Assembly (NCBI RefSeq): GCF_015624485.1
Contig: NZ_CP061378.1
Coordinates: 1,736,001-1,800,000, forward strand
DNA: 64,000 nt
Source of the DNA: Bradyrhizobium genosp. L
GTDB lineage: Bacteria; Pseudomonadota; Alphaproteobacteria; Rhizobiales; Xanthobacteraceae
Direction: 5' to 3'
The notes below the pieces were generated by a model. It made no database searches. It was not told where the DNA came from and was given only the letters and a program-made list of their open reading frames with translations. The position numbers and the translations under genes are program-made. Below are positions 26,809-36,258 of the stretch, piece after piece. Position 1 is the stretch's first letter. Each line of letters begins with the position of its first letter.

Positions 26809-28479
26809 CTAGTTCACCAGCACCGCGCCGTCGCAGCGGATTCCCAGCGCCCAGACGTCGACCTGGCCGATGCCGATGCCGAGCGTCGACAGCAGCGTGG
26901 CCAACACCTGGTCGACCGGGCTCGTCACGCCGTTCAGGATGCCGGTGACCAGCCCGCCCAATCCCGGTATCGGCAGCCCGAGCGGGCCGAGATTGATCTG
27001 GAGCGAGAGATCGCCGAGCAGGCTTCCGGTCAGCGACGAGAGGAAGTTGGTCGTCGTCACCGTCTTCTTCGTCCCCGCCTGAATGTCGCTGTAGCTGAAG
27101 GTGACATTGGTCGGCGTGGTGTTGCCCATGCCGACATGGGCAAGCCCGTTGACCGTGATGGCGCCGAGATTGACCAGCGTCGCCGGCGGCGGATTGGGCT
27201 TTCGCGTGAAGTTGGTCATGTCGGCGGCGGTCACGCCGCCGATCCACGCATCGACGATGCCCGGCGTCACGCCGATCGTGACCTGGGACGTATTGATGTT
27301 CGGATGGCCGCAGGACACCGCGTTGAGCGTCGCGGTGCCCGAGGCGACCTCGACATAGATCGGCAGATTGACAGTGGAAACGCTGCCGCTGCCCAGCACC
27401 TGAACCGTGACCAGCAGCCGGGTCTGGGCGGTGTGGATGCTCACGCCCTGGGTGCCGACCGCGATCCAGCTCGATCCGACCGGCCGTTCGCCGACGGTCA
27501 AGAGCACGCTCACATTGGCGATGCCGGGCAAGCCGAGATTGACCGTGGTCGCGATCTGATTGCTGCCATTGGCGATCTGCGCCACCGTGTTGACGAGGTC
27601 GAACACCGAAATGCTGGCGCCGACCTTCGGCTTCTGCCCCACCGTGAGATTGGCGAAGGGACCGAGGTCGACCAGCGTGCCGGGCGAGATCTTGGTCTGT
27701 GAGCCGGTCACGGCCTGCGAGATCGTCGACAGTGCGGTGGTCGCAGCGTTCGCGCCGTTGGTGAGCTGCTGGGTCGTCAGCGCGGCGGCCATGATGTCGC
27801 CGACCTTGATGTTGCTGTTCAAGAGGTCGTTGTAGCTGACGCCGGTCAGATTGACCCGGGTGGCGAGCGCCGAGAGGAAATCCAGGGCGTCGATCCTGGC
27901 ACTGATCAGGTTGTTGTAGTCCATCACCGACAACGACAGCGTCGTGCCGAGCATGCTGCCGAGCAGCGCGTTGAGCACGCCGCCATTCACCGAGAGCAGC
28001 CGCGAGCCGATCGCGAACGATGCCATCTCGGTCGACGTGGCGGTGGCCGATGTCTTGATGGTGAAGCTGCTCGCACCGGTCAGATAGCGCGCGAAGTAGA
28101 GTGGCGTCTGGGTATTCAGTGTGACGCGTGCCGCATTCGGAATTCCGGTCGCCGGGGTCACGAAGCGCGACTGCGGCGCGATCGCCGTGTTCGCCGTATA
28201 GGTACCGGTCTCGACCTTGACCACCGCGCTGGCCGGATAGTTGTTCTGGGTCACCGTCGCGGTGGCGGCGTTGGTCGCGTTGCTCAAATTGGCGGCGGCG
28301 ACGATCGCGGCGAGGTCGGCGGTGCTTTGCGTCTTGCGCCGGTCGGCGAAGATCGTGCCGAGATCGACCGCAAGTCCGGCGCAGCCGATGACGAGCGTCA
28401 TCAGCCCGGCGCTGATCATCGCAAAGTTTCCTCGCTGATCGCCGCGGAAGCGCCGCAGCAGCTTGACGATCCCGGTCAT
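26809..28479 (-). CDS. tadG: TadG-like pilus-assembly/secreted protein
   Basis: This 556-residue protein begins with a basic stretch and one hydrophobic segment: FRGDQRGNFAMISAGLMTL then VIGCAGLAVDLG, the TadE/G-like pseudopilin type N-terminus. The rest is a Ser/Thr/Asn/Val-rich exported region with repeated LSS and TTLS segments and no known enzyme motif. TadG proteins carry the same N-terminus and a von Willebrand-like or other extracellular part; no MIDAS motif is visible here. It starts one base after the tadE-like stop. No other tad genes are in the window. Confidence 0.75.
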   Translation of the reverse strand: MTGIVKLLRRFRGDQRGNFAMISAGLMTLVIGCAGLAVDLGTIFADRRKTQSTADLAAIVAAANLSNATNAATATVTQNNYPASAVVKVETGTYTANTAIAPQSRFVTPATGIPNAARVTLNTQTPLYFARYLTGASSFTIKTSATATSTEMASFAIGSRLLSVNGGVLNALLGSMLGTTLSLSVMDYNNLISARIDALDFLSALATRVNLTGVSYNDLLNSNIKVGDIMAAALTTQQLTNGANAATTALSTISQAVTGSQTKISPGTLVDLGPFANLTVGQKPKVGASISVFDLVNTVAQIANGSNQIATTVNLGLPGIANVSVLLTVGERPVGSSWIAVGTQGVSIHTAQTRLLVTVQVLGSGSVSTVNLPIYVEVASGTATLNAVSCGHPNINTSQVTIGVTPGIVDAWIGGVTAADMTNFTRKPNPPPATLVNLGAITVNGLAHVGMGNTTPTNVTFSYSDIQAGTKKTVTTTNFLSSLTGSLLGDLSLQINLGPLGLPIPGLGGLVTGILNGVTSPVDQVLATLLSTLGIGIGQVDVWALGIRCDGAVLVN

Positions 28480-28480
28480 C

Positions 28481-28894
28481 TCAGAACCCTCCGTACTGAA
28501 TCGCCGCCGAGCGGGCGATGACGGTCGGCGGTGCCGGAACGAAGGGCAGGCTGTAGATGAAGTTGCCGGCCGCGTTGTAATTGACGGTCACGACATAGAC
28601 ATTGGCATTCGATGCCGACGGCGCGGCGTTGACCGAGAGGTTGGCCGGCACCAGCAGCGGATAGGTCGAGGCGTTGGCCGCGACGTAACTGGTCGCCAGG
28701 CTGTTGCGCTCGGTGTCGGTCATGCCTGCGATCGACGAGCGTGCCGCCTCCGCGGCGAGCTGTTGAACGCCGTGCACCATCGCAAGATAAGAGCCGTAGA
28801 CGATGATGCCGAAGATGAAGGCGAGAAACAGCGGCAGCATCAGCGCGAATTCGACGGCGGACGTGCCACTTCGACAGCGGAAAAACCTGATCAT
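28481..28894 (-). CDS. tadE: TadE-like minor pseudopilin
   Basis: This 137-residue protein has the TadE signature: a basic N-terminus, then GTSAVEFALMLPLFLAFIFG with the conserved Glu five residues into the hydrophobic segment, as in type IV-like pseudopilins processed by a prepilin peptidase. The C-terminal part is exported. GAGGTG precedes the ATG. It forms a two-gene unit with the tadG-like gene. Without cpaA-F genes nearby, it may serve a Flp pilus encoded elsewhere. Confidence 0.8.
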   Translation of the reverse strand: MIRFFRCRSGTSAVEFALMLPLFLAFIFGIIVYGSYLAMVHGVQQLAAEAARSSIAGMTDTERNSLATSYVAANASTYPLLVPANLSVNAAPSASNANVYVVTVNYNAAGNFIYSLPFVPAPPTVIARSAAIQYGGF

Positions 28895-29299
28895 TGCACA
28901 CCTCGCAACGCTAACTGTGGCGCCACGTTGCGATTCTTTGTTTAAGGAAAACTGTGAAAACCCTTCAGCGAATCAGTGGCTGCAATCCGCGCGAATGACT
29001 GCGCTACAAATGATCGGGTGCGCAGCACGTTATAGGGCGATCAAAATATCTGATGCCGAATCCGCAGAAACCCGGGGACGCGCTTCGCTTGTGCAGAAAT
29101 GCGGTCGTCCGACACCGTATCACTACGTAGCAATGCACGTAACGATGCATATGGTGCGACAAATAGTGACGTGATGTCGTGCGTTCGCCGTGAATTGAAG
29201 CTAAACCAATATGCAACCAAATGTTAGTATCCCCTGAATCACATACTATGGAGCTTCGTTTTCGTTATTGCGTCCCGTGCTGAGATTGGAGGGCTCGCG
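28895..29299. other. Divergent intergenic region between tadE-like and lysR genes
   Basis: This 405-bp spacer has lower GC than its surroundings and presumably holds both promoters. A segment near 29128-29170 contains short repeated ACGTA/ATGCA units, and TATGGTGCGACAAAT lies near 29150. Sequences capable of encoding 70 or so residues exist, but they lack ribosome binding sites and coding bias. No named operator is recognised. Confidence 0.4.
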
Positions 29300-30187
29300 A
29301 TGCACAGACCACGTCAGCATTTGAACATACCGACTGAGATCGTTCGCACTGTCGTTGCCATCGCCGAAACCGGAAGCCTGTCGAAAGCGGGTGAACGTCT
29401 CGGCCTCAGTCAGCCGGCGATCAGCTCGCAGGTCAAGCGACTGCAAAGCCTGGTTGGCGGTGCGCTCTTCGTCAGAACTGCGAACGGTACGACCACCACC
29501 GAACTCGGCAAGGTCGCCGTGCAGCAGGCCAGGCGTATCCTGGAAGCGAACGATCAACTGCTTCGTCTCGGCGGCAATCATGAAGGACCCCAGCCGTTGC
29601 GGCTCGGGTTGAGCACGATGCTCGCGGAGGAGTTCTTGAAGCTGCAACCGATCGAGGCGCTCGCCGATATCCTGGTTCACGCCGACATGTCGCCGACCAT
29701 CGTCAGAGGATTGATCGACGGCTACATCGACATCGCCTTCGTCTACAGCAACCCCATGCTCGATGTCGAAGACGAGGTGACGATCGCCAACGAGGCCGAT
29801 GAGCGCTCGGCATGGGTCCGGTCACGCGATTTTGTGCTGCGGCCGGGAGCCCCGATCCCGATCCTCGCCTGGCCCGGCGACGACTGGATGATCCGGACCC
29901 TGACCAAGCACAACATCTCGTACAAGATCGTGTTCAGAAGCCCGAACCATCAGCTGCGGCTCGAGGCGGCGCGGGCCGGATACGGCCTGACGGCGTGCCC
30001 GGAGCGGGCGATCCCGCCCTTCCTCGTGCCGGCGAAGGACTACTACCTTCCGGAGTTGCCGGTTCACAAGCGTATGCTGTGTGTGCGCCCGGGCCTCGAA
30101 GGCAGCCGTGCCACCGCGCTGGTGCAACGGTTGTCGAGCCTGTTCTTCAGCGGCGCGAAACCGATGCGCCAGGCGAGCAGCATGTAG
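29300..30187 (+). CDS. LysR-family transcriptional regulator
   Basis: This 295-residue regulator has an N-terminal winged helix (VVAIAETGSLSKAGERLGLS, then QPAISSQVKRLQSLVG and LFVRTANG) and a C-terminal periplasmic-binding-like effector domain with GLSTMLAEEFL and GLTACPERAIPPFL. The ATG follows GGAGGG at 29288-29293. Targets are unknown. LysR regulators often control the divergent neighbour, here the tadE/tadG-like pair, but the separation exceeds 400 bp, so that is a weak inference. Confidence 0.85.
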   Translation: MHRPRQHLNIPTEIVRTVVAIAETGSLSKAGERLGLSQPAISSQVKRLQSLVGGALFVRTANGTTTTELGKVAVQQARRILEANDQLLRLGGNHEGPQPLRLGLSTMLAEEFLKLQPIEALADILVHADMSPTIVRGLIDGYIDIAFVYSNPMLDVEDEVTIANEADERSAWVRSRDFVLRPGAPIPILAWPGDDWMIRTLTKHNISYKIVFRSPNHQLRLEAARAGYGLTACPERAIPPFLVPAKDYYLPELPVHKRMLCVRPGLEGSRATALVQRLSSLFFSGAKPMRQASSM

Positions 30188-30250
30188 GTGAGCGGCATGT
30201 AGGGCGCGGCATGTCGCACGCATCGTGCCGCCGGATTGCGGCGGCACCGG

Positions 30251-30466
30251 TCAATAATGCGGGGGCCGCTCGTTGACGGCACCCGGCGCCTGGCGCTCGG
30301 CGTCCTGAAGCCGGTCGCGCAATTCTGCGACCTGGCGCGTCAGCGCGTCGATCTGCTTCCACTGTGCCGTGATGGTCTGGTTCAGCGTCTCGATGGTCTC
30401 GTCCTGGTAAGTCAGCCGGACCTCCAGCGCATCGAGCCGTTCGGCGAGCTCTGCCGCCTCACTCAT
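30251..30466 (-). CDS. slyX: SlyX-family protein
   Basis: This 71-residue protein is almost entirely a coiled coil: LAERLDALEVRLTYQDETIE, then LNQTITAQWKQIDALTRQVA, ending in a Pro-rich tail PPHY. This is the SlyX pattern. The function of SlyX is unknown. Its start overlaps the last eight bases of trhO, so it is translationally coupled to it. Confidence 0.85.
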   Translation of the reverse strand: MSEAAELAERLDALEVRLTYQDETIETLNQTITAQWKQIDALTRQVAELRDRLQDAERQAPGAVNERPPHY

Positions 30467-31211
30467 GGCCGGCGCTTTCGCTTCCGCGCTCGCGCAGGCC
30501 GTGGCCGAGCGCAACGCGTTCGTCGAACACGAAGCATTCGCCGCGCCAGCGGCTGTCCTGTTCCGGCATCTGCTCGAGATATTTCAGAATGCCGCCCTTG
30601 AGGTGATAGACCTCGGCGAAGCCGCGCGCGAGCAGGTAGGCGCTGGCCTTCTCGCAGCGGATGCCGCCGGTGCAGAAGATCGCGATCCTCGTGTGCTTTC
30701 CGGGATCGAGGTGACGCGCGGCGAAATCCTTGAACTCGCCGAAGCTTGCGATCCTGGGATCCACGGCGCCCTCGAAGGTGCCCATCGCGACCTCGAAGGC
30801 GTTGCGGGTGTCGAGCAGCAGCGTGCCGGGCGCGGCCATCAGCGCGTTCCAGTCGGCGGCATCGACATAGGTGCCGACCCGCTCAGTCGGATCGACCGTG
30901 GCGTCGCCGAGTGTCACGATCTCCTTCTTCAACCGCACCTTCAGCCGTTGGAACGGCACCGCGGCGGCCTCGGAGAATTTCAGCTCGAGATTGTCGAGCC
31001 GTCCGCCGAACAATGGCCCATGCTGCAGCTCCGCGACGAAGGCGTCGATGCCGTCGGCAGGACCGGCAACCGTGCCGTTGATGCCCTCATGCGCCAGCAG
31101 CACGCTGCCCTTGAGACCGAGCCCGGCAGCGAGCGCGCGCAGCGGCGCGCGCAGTGCGTGGAAATCGGGCAGCGCGGCGAATTGGTAGAGGGCGGCGACC
31201 TTGAGAGCCAT
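30459..31211 (-). CDS. trhO: tRNA uridine(34) hydroxylase (rhodanese-domain)
   Basis: This 250-residue protein matches TrhO (YceA), which forms 5-hydroxyuridine at wobble position 34 of tRNA. The N-terminal part has HEGINGTVAGP; the rhodanese domain has DTRNAFEVAMGTFEGAVDP and the loop FCTGGIRCEKASAYL with catalytic Cys180. The C-terminus carries a further conserved block with WRGECFVFDERVALGHGL. It is followed by slyX with an eight-base overlap. Confidence 0.88.
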   Translation of the reverse strand: MALKVAALYQFAALPDFHALRAPLRALAAGLGLKGSVLLAHEGINGTVAGPADGIDAFVAELQHGPLFGGRLDNLELKFSEAAAVPFQRLKVRLKKEIVTLGDATVDPTERVGTYVDAADWNALMAAPGTLLLDTRNAFEVAMGTFEGAVDPRIASFGEFKDFAARHLDPGKHTRIAIFCTGGIRCEKASAYLLARGFAEVYHLKGGILKYLEQMPEQDSRWRGECFVFDERVALGHGLRERGSESAGHE

Positions 31212-31380
31212 GGCCGGGGTTTATCAGGCCGTCGGCGCCGGCGAAACCCCGCAAAGCCATGCGTTATCGGGATGATTCCTCTGGCATGCCAGGCATTGCT
31301 CAGCCGGGGATGAATATGTCATGTACTCCGCGTCCGCATCTGCCGGCGTCAGAACATCAGGATCTAGCGAGCTCTCCCCT

Positions 31381-32967
31381 ATGAGGAATTTCCATTTCGC
31401 CGGCCGTTCCGCGGTCCATGCCCAGAACGCGATGGTGGCGACCTCGCATCCGGAGGCGGCGCTGGCGGCCATCGAGGTGATGCGCGAGGGCGGCACCGCG
31501 GCAGATGCGGCGGTGGCGGCCTGCGCGCTGCTCGGGGTTATCGAGCCGCAATCGACCGGCATCGGCGGCGACTGTTTCGCGCTGATCCAGCCGCGCGGCG
31601 AGGGCAAGATCACGGCCTATAACGGCAGCGGCCGCGCGCCGATGGCGGCGAATGCGGATTGGTATCTCGAGCGCAAGATCCACTCGGTGCCGCTGACCTC
31701 GGCGCATGCGGTCAGCATTCCGGGCTCCGTCGATGCCTGGGACGTGATCCTGCGCGATCACGGCAAGTTCGGCTTCGACCGGCTGCTGCGGCCCGCGATC
31801 AAGGCCGCCGAAGACGGCTATGTCGTCGCGCCGCGCATCGCGTTCGACTGGAAGAACGGCTTTGAGAAGCTGAAGAACGGCACCAACACCGAGCGCTATC
31901 TGCTGCCGCACGGCAAGCCTGCGGTGGCAGGCGACGTGATCCGCCAGCCCGAGCTCGGCAAGACGTTGCGCGCGATCGCGCAGAAGGGCCGCGACGCCTT
32001 CTATAGCGGCGAGATCGCCGCCGACATGGTCGATACACTGCGCAGGATCGGCGGCCTGCACACGCTCGAGGATTTTGCCGCACATGCGACCGAGACGACC
32101 TCGCCGATCGGCACGATGTACAAGGGCCACGACGTCTGGCAGTGCCCGCCGAACGGCCCCGGGATCACCATGCTGGTCATGCTCAACATCCTGTCCCGCT
32201 TCGATCTGACGCAGTTCAAGCCGCTCAGCATCGAGCGCTTCCATCTCGAGGCGGAAGCGGCGCGCATCGCCTACATGATGCGCGAGCAGTACATCGCCGA
32301 TCCGCAGCAAGCCACCGTCGACGTCGCCGGCATCCTCTCGAGGGAGTTCGCCGACGAGCACATCAAGAACATCCGGATGGACCGGATGCTCGACCTGCCG
32401 AACGTCGCGCCGCCGATGAATCCATCGACGGTCTACATCACCGTCGTCGACAAGGATCGCAACGTCTGCTCGTTCATCAATTCGATCGCGCATTCCTTCG
32501 GCTCGGCGATCGTGACCGACAAGACCGGCATCCTGTTGCAGAACCGCGCCGGCGGCTTCCGCATCCAGCCAGGCCATCCCAACTGCATCGCGCCCGGCAA
32601 GCGTCCGCTGCACACCATCATGCCGGCGCTGGCCACGAAGAACGGCCGCGCCGTGATGCCGTATGGCGTGATGGGCGGGCAGTACCAGCCGGTCGGCCAG
32701 ACCCATGTCCTGACCAACATCCTCGACTACGGCTGTGACGTGCAGGAGGCGATCGACATGCCGCGCGGCCTGCATTACGAGGGCGTCTACCAGCTCGAGG
32801 ATAGCGTGCCGGCCGAGATCGTCGAAGGCCTGAAGAAGATCGGCCACAAGACCACCCGCGTGGTCCCGCCGCTCGGCGGCGGCCAGGCGATCTGGATCGA
32901 CTGGGACAAGGGCACGCTGACCGGCGGCTCCGATCCCCGCAAGGACGGCTGCGCGCTCGGCTACTGA
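31381..32967 (+). CDS. ggt: Gamma-glutamyltransferase family protein
   Basis: This 528-residue Ntn hydrolase resembles gamma-glutamyltransferases. The N-terminus has HPEAALAAIEVMREGGTAADAA and QSTGIGGDCFALI. The nucleophile that begins the small subunit after autocleavage is Thr350 in NPSTVYITVVDKDRNVCS. FINSIAHSFGSAI and RPLHTIMPALA follow. No signal peptide is visible, unlike typical periplasmic GGT, so the enzyme may be cytoplasmic and could act on another gamma-glutamyl or cephalosporin-like substrate. The start at MRNFHF avoids a Ser-rich non-conserved leader. Confidence 0.82.
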   Translation: MRNFHFAGRSAVHAQNAMVATSHPEAALAAIEVMREGGTAADAAVAACALLGVIEPQSTGIGGDCFALIQPRGEGKITAYNGSGRAPMAANADWYLERKIHSVPLTSAHAVSIPGSVDAWDVILRDHGKFGFDRLLRPAIKAAEDGYVVAPRIAFDWKNGFEKLKNGTNTERYLLPHGKPAVAGDVIRQPELGKTLRAIAQKGRDAFYSGEIAADMVDTLRRIGGLHTLEDFAAHATETTSPIGTMYKGHDVWQCPPNGPGITMLVMLNILSRFDLTQFKPLSIERFHLEAEAARIAYMMREQYIADPQQATVDVAGILSREFADEHIKNIRMDRMLDLPNVAPPMNPSTVYITVVDKDRNVCSFINSIAHSFGSAIVTDKTGILLQNRAGGFRIQPGHPNCIAPGKRPLHTIMPALATKNGRAVMPYGVMGGQYQPVGQTHVLTNILDYGCDVQEAIDMPRGLHYEGVYQLEDSVPAEIVEGLKKIGHKTTRVVPPLGGGQAIWIDWDKGTLTGGSDPRKDGCALGY

Positions 32968-33090
32968 TTGTCGCGACCGATACGCCGATCGGCGGGAACA
33001 AGGAATTGTCGTGGGGGTTGGTGCTGAAAGCCCTTCCGCGCGAGGCCGGTCATCCGTACGCTCGATTCAGACGACACCGAACAGGCTGAT

Positions 33091-34299
33091 TTGCGTGGCG
33101 GCTCGTCGCCCTGGCGAGCTGTCGCGACGCACCCGTCGACGCGGCCTCTCACCGAAAATCTCGCCTGCGATACGCTCATTGTCGGCGCCGGCATCACCGG
33201 CGCGCTACTCGCCGAGCGGCTGACGCGCCAGGGGCTCGACACCGTCATCGTCGACCGCGAGCATCCCGGCCGCGGAAGCACCGCAGCGAGCACCTCGATG
33301 CTGTTGTGGGAGATCGATCGTCCGCTGGTCGAGCTGGCAGCGATCTACGGCTTCGAGCGGGCGGCGCGCGCCTATCGCGCGAGCCTGGAGGCCGTGACCG
33401 GCTTGATCGCGTTGGTTCGCCAACACGACCTTCCGGGCACGCTCAGGACCAGGCGGTCTCTGTATCTGGCGGCCGGCAGCTCCGCGAATGAATTGCTCGA
33501 CGAGCACAAATTGCGGCGCCGCGCGGAGCTGCCCGGCGAGTTTCTCGATCACGCGCGGTTGCTCGACGGCTACGGAATGGCGCGCGCCGGCGCGATCATC
33601 TCACCAGGCGCCGCGGACGCCGATCCGCTCCAGCTCGCCCACGGCCTGCTGCGGCTCGCTACGAGGCGCGGCGCACGCCAGTTCGATGCCGAGGCCGTAG
33701 CCTTCGATCCGGCCAGCGCGGCGGTCACGGTCGGATTGGAGAATGGCTGCGAGATCGCCGCGAAGGCGGTGGTGCTGGCGACCGGCTACGCGATGCCGGA
33801 TATCGTCCATTCCGAAATCCAGACCGTGTCCTCGAGCTGGGCGATCGCGACCACGCCGCAGCCGCAGAACGTCTGGAAGGACGGCGCGCTGATCTGGGAG
33901 CTTGCCAAGGACTATCTCTACGCGCGTACGACGCCTGATGGACGCATCATCATCGGCGGGGAGGACAGTGAGGAGATCGTCGCGCCTGACGCGCGCGACC
34001 GCCTGATCCCGCGCAAATCGCGCCGGCTTATACGACGCCTTACCGCACTGTGGCCGTTCGCCGAGACCGAGATCGACTATCGCTGGGCCGGGACCTTCGA
34101 CACCACGCGTGACGGGCTGCCGCTGATCGGCCCCGTCCCGGGTGCGAAGGGCGTGTACGCGGCCTATGGTTATGGCGGAAACGGTATCACGTTCAGTTAT
34201 CTCGCCGCGCAGTTGATCGGCAATCTCATCGCGGGCGGCACCTCGCCATTGCTCGACGATTTCGCGCTAGACCGCGATGCCGGCATGGCCGCTCACTGA
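33091..34299 (+). CDS. FAD-dependent oxidoreductase (DAO family)
   Basis: This protein of about 402 residues has an N-terminal FAD loop, CDTLIVGAGITGALLAERL, and a C-terminal DTTRDGLPLIGPVPG and YGYGGNGITFSYLAAQLI, as in D-amino-acid oxidase/glycine oxidase-like enzymes. The substrate is unknown. The start is uncertain: the frame stays open with protein-like sequence back to 33028, but no ATG, GTG or TTG occurs there before the TTG at 33091, which has AGG six bases upstream. A rare start codon or an annotation shift is possible. Confidence 0.75.
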   Translation: MRGGSSPWRAVATHPSTRPLTENLACDTLIVGAGITGALLAERLTRQGLDTVIVDREHPGRGSTAASTSMLLWEIDRPLVELAAIYGFERAARAYRASLEAVTGLIALVRQHDLPGTLRTRRSLYLAAGSSANELLDEHKLRRRAELPGEFLDHARLLDGYGMARAGAIISPGAADADPLQLAHGLLRLATRRGARQFDAEAVAFDPASAAVTVGLENGCEIAAKAVVLATGYAMPDIVHSEIQTVSSSWAIATTPQPQNVWKDGALIWELAKDYLYARTTPDGRIIIGGEDSEEIVAPDARDRLIPRKSRRLIRRLTALWPFAETEIDYRWAGTFDTTRDGLPLIGPVPGAKGVYAAYGYGGNGITFSYLAAQLIGNLIAGGTSPLLDDFALDRDAGMAAH

Positions 34300-34362
34300 A
34301 AAATGGCTAGGGATTTGTCGCGCGCTGGGCTAGAGACGGCCGTCCTTCACCAGAGGTGCACG

Positions 34363-34821
34363 ATGCGATCGTCCCGACGTAGGCTCATCAAGACCGCATT
34401 CGCCGGCCTGGCAGCCGCGATCTCCACGCCCGCTGTTGTCGTTACGGCAGCGGCCCAAGCAGCAGGAAAGCCCATGACCACAGCTTCAGGCCTCCAGATC
34501 ATCGACAGCAAGGTCGGCGCCGGCGCCTCGCCGAAGCCCGGGCAGATCTGCGTCATGCACTACACCGGCTGGCTCTACGAGAATGGCCAGAAGGGCAAGA
34601 AATTCGACTCCTCCGTCGACCGCAACGAGCCGTTCGAGTTTCCGATCGGCGCCGGCCGCGTCATCAAGGGCTGGGACGAGGGCGTCGCCACCATGAAGGT
34701 CGGCGGCAAGCGCACGCTGATCATCCCGCCGGAGCTCGGCTATGGCGCGCGCGGCGCCGGCGGCGTGATCCCGCCGAACGCGACGCTGATGTTCGACGTC
34801 GAGCTTTTGGGCGTCAAGTAA
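34363..34821 (+). CDS. FKBP-type peptidyl-prolyl isomerase with Tat-like signal
   Basis: The 152-residue precursor begins MRSSRRRLIKTAFAGLAAAI. SRRRLIK fits the twin-arginine consensus and is followed by a hydrophobic stretch and an Ala-rich cleavage region, so export to the periplasm in folded form is predicted. The mature part is an FKBP domain: VMHYTGWLYENG, KFDSSVDRNEPFEFPIG, VIKGWDEGVATMKVGGKR and LIIPPELGYG. It catalyses prolyl cis-trans isomerisation of exported proteins. GAGGTG precedes the ATG. Confidence 0.88.
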   Translation: MRSSRRRLIKTAFAGLAAAISTPAVVVTAAAQAAGKPMTTASGLQIIDSKVGAGASPKPGQICVMHYTGWLYENGQKGKKFDSSVDRNEPFEFPIGAGRVIKGWDEGVATMKVGGKRTLIIPPELGYGARGAGGVIPPNATLMFDVELLGVK

Positions 34822-34848
34822 GAGGCCCGCGACGACAGGGGCGCAGCG

Positions 34849-35838
34849 ATGAAGATCTCGATCCTCGACGATTATTTCGACACGCTGCGCACCCTCGATT
34901 GCTTCACAAAGCTCGCCGGTCATGACGTCACGATCTGGAACGACCACGTCCAGGACGTCGACGCGCTGGCCGAGCGGCTGCACGACACCGATGTGCTGGT
35001 GCTGATCCGCGAGCGGACCCAGATCCGCACCCCACTGCTGGAGCGGCTGCCGAAGCTGAAGCTGATCAGCCAGCGCAGCGTCTATCCGCATATCGATATC
35101 GACACCTGCACCCGGCTCGGCATCATCGTCTCCTCCGGCCAGCATGCGGATACGCCGTCCTATGCCACCGCCGAATTCACCTGGGGCCTGGTCCTGGCGG
35201 CGATGCGTCAGATCCCGCAGCAGATGGCGGCGCTGAAGGCCGGCCAGTGGCAGATCGGCGTCGGCCACACTTTGCGCGGCAAGACACTCGGCATCTACGG
35301 CTACGGCCGGATCGGTGCCGTGGTCGCCGGCTACGGACGGGCGTTCGGCATGAACGTGCTGGTCTGGGCGCGCGAGGCGGCTTTGGCGAAGGCGCGTGCT
35401 GACGGTCACGAGACTGCCTCCGACAAGGCGGACTTCTTCGCCCGCTGCGATGTGCTGTCGCTGCACATGCGGCTGGTCGATGCGACGCGCGGCATCGTCA
35501 AGGCGGATGACCTGGCGCGGATGAAGCCGACCGCGCTGATCGTCAACACCAGCCGCGCGCCGCTGATCGAGGCCGGCGCGCTGGTCGATGCGCTACGCGC
35601 GGGCAGGCCCGGCATGGCTGCGATCGACGTCTACGAGAAGGAGCCATTGCGCGACACCTCGGACCCGCTGCTCAACATGGACAACGTGGTCTGCACGCCG
35701 CACCTCGGCTACGTCTCGCGCGACGAGTACGAAATCCAGTTCACCGACATCTTCGATCAGATCGTGGCCTATGCCGCCGGAACGCCGACCAACGTGGTCA
35801 ATCCGGACGTGCTGTCGAGAGCGCGCCCGCGCCCCTGA
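34849..35838 (+). CDS. D-2-hydroxyacid dehydrogenase family protein
   Basis: This 329-residue NAD-dependent enzyme has the nucleotide loop [17 protein letters not shown]. The catalytic triad of the family is present: Arg in [10 protein letters not shown], Glu in [10 protein letters not shown] and His in CTPHLGYVS. The substrate-binding part has an [20 protein letters not shown] segment. It probably interconverts a 2-oxo and a D-2-hydroxy acid. It follows the FKBP gene by 27 bp and is closed by a strong hairpin terminator. Confidence 0.85.
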   Translation: MKISILDDYFDTLRTLDCFTKLAGHDVTIWNDHVQDVDALAERLHDTDVLVLIRERTQIRTPLLERLPKLKLISQRSVYPHIDIDTCTRLGIIVSSGQHADTPSYATAEFTWGLVLAAMRQIPQQMAALKAGQWQIGVGHTLRGKTLGIYGYGRIGAVVAGYGRAFGMNVLVWAREAALAKARADGHETASDKADFFARCDVLSLHMRLVDATRGIVKADDLARMKPTALIVNTSRAPLIEAGALVDALRAGRPGMAAIDVYEKEPLRDTSDPLLNMDNVVCTPHLGYVSRDEYEIQFTDIFDQIVAYAAGTPTNVVNPDVLSRARPRP

Positions 35839-35853
35839 CGCAATGCCGGCATG

Positions 35854-35884
35854 AAAAAGACCGGCCCGTCGGACCGGTCTTTTT
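35854..35884. terminator. Bidirectional intrinsic terminator
   Basis: Arms AAAAAGACCGG (35854-35864) and CCGGTCTTTTT (35874-35884) pair perfectly over 11 bases around a nine-base loop. They give a GC stem with T-runs in both directions. It separates the convergent dehydrogenase and csbD-like genes and should terminate both. Confidence 0.85.
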
Positions 35885-35905
35885 CGTAACATCATTCTCA
35901 GGCCG

Positions 35906-36121
35906 TCACAGCTTCTTGTTCGCGGCATTCGCTGCCCGGTTCACCGCGTCCTTGGCGATCTCCTTGGCGTCGCCGACCGCCTTCTGGCCCTTGCCCTTGG
36001 CCTCCTGCAGCGCGCCTTCGCCCTGCATTTCCTCGGAACCAGTGGCCTCGCCGATTTTCTGCTTGGCCTTGCCCATCGCCTCGTTGGCGGTGCCCTTGAT
36101 CTTGTCGGTGGTGCTGCTCAT
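35906..36121 (-). CDS. CsbD-family stress protein
   Basis: This 71-residue, helical, Ala/Lys/Gly-rich protein matches Csb[21 protein letters not shown], then repeated [13 protein letters not shown] units. Family members are induced by general stress; the biochemical role is unknown. The ATG at 36121 follows GGGAGAG. An EcfG-type promoter lies 36 bases upstream on the same strand, which supports stress regulation directly from the sequence. Confidence 0.9.
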   Translation of the reverse strand: MSSTTDKIKGTANEAMGKAKQKIGEATGSEEMQGEGALQEAKGKGQKAVGDAKEIAKDAVNRAANAANKKL

Positions 36122-36156
36122 CGGTCTCTCCCTATGCATTGCAACTTCGGCATGAC

Positions 36157-36182
36157 AACGCGCGGCAGCATCGCAATGTTCC
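36157..36182 (-). promoter_or_regulatory. Candidate EcfG promoter of the csbD-like gene
   Basis: On the minus strand, GGAAC (36182-36178) and CGTT (36160-36157) are separated by 17 bases, the EcfG consensus spacing. The csbD-like ATG is 36 bases downstream with a GGGAGAG ribosome binding site. This is the second such promoter in the window. Confidence 0.75.
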
Positions 36183-36258
36183 GATTTTCCACTCGCCTCC
36201 GCAGGCGCTTTTCGCTAGCGTTCCCTGCACGAAAACTTAACTGGCGAAAGCAGGAACG

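Noticed and set aside
28981..29216. Open frames of about 70-120 codons in the tadE-lysR spacer.
   Set aside because: They lack ribosome binding sites, overlap each other on both strands and have no typical codon bias of neighbouring genes.
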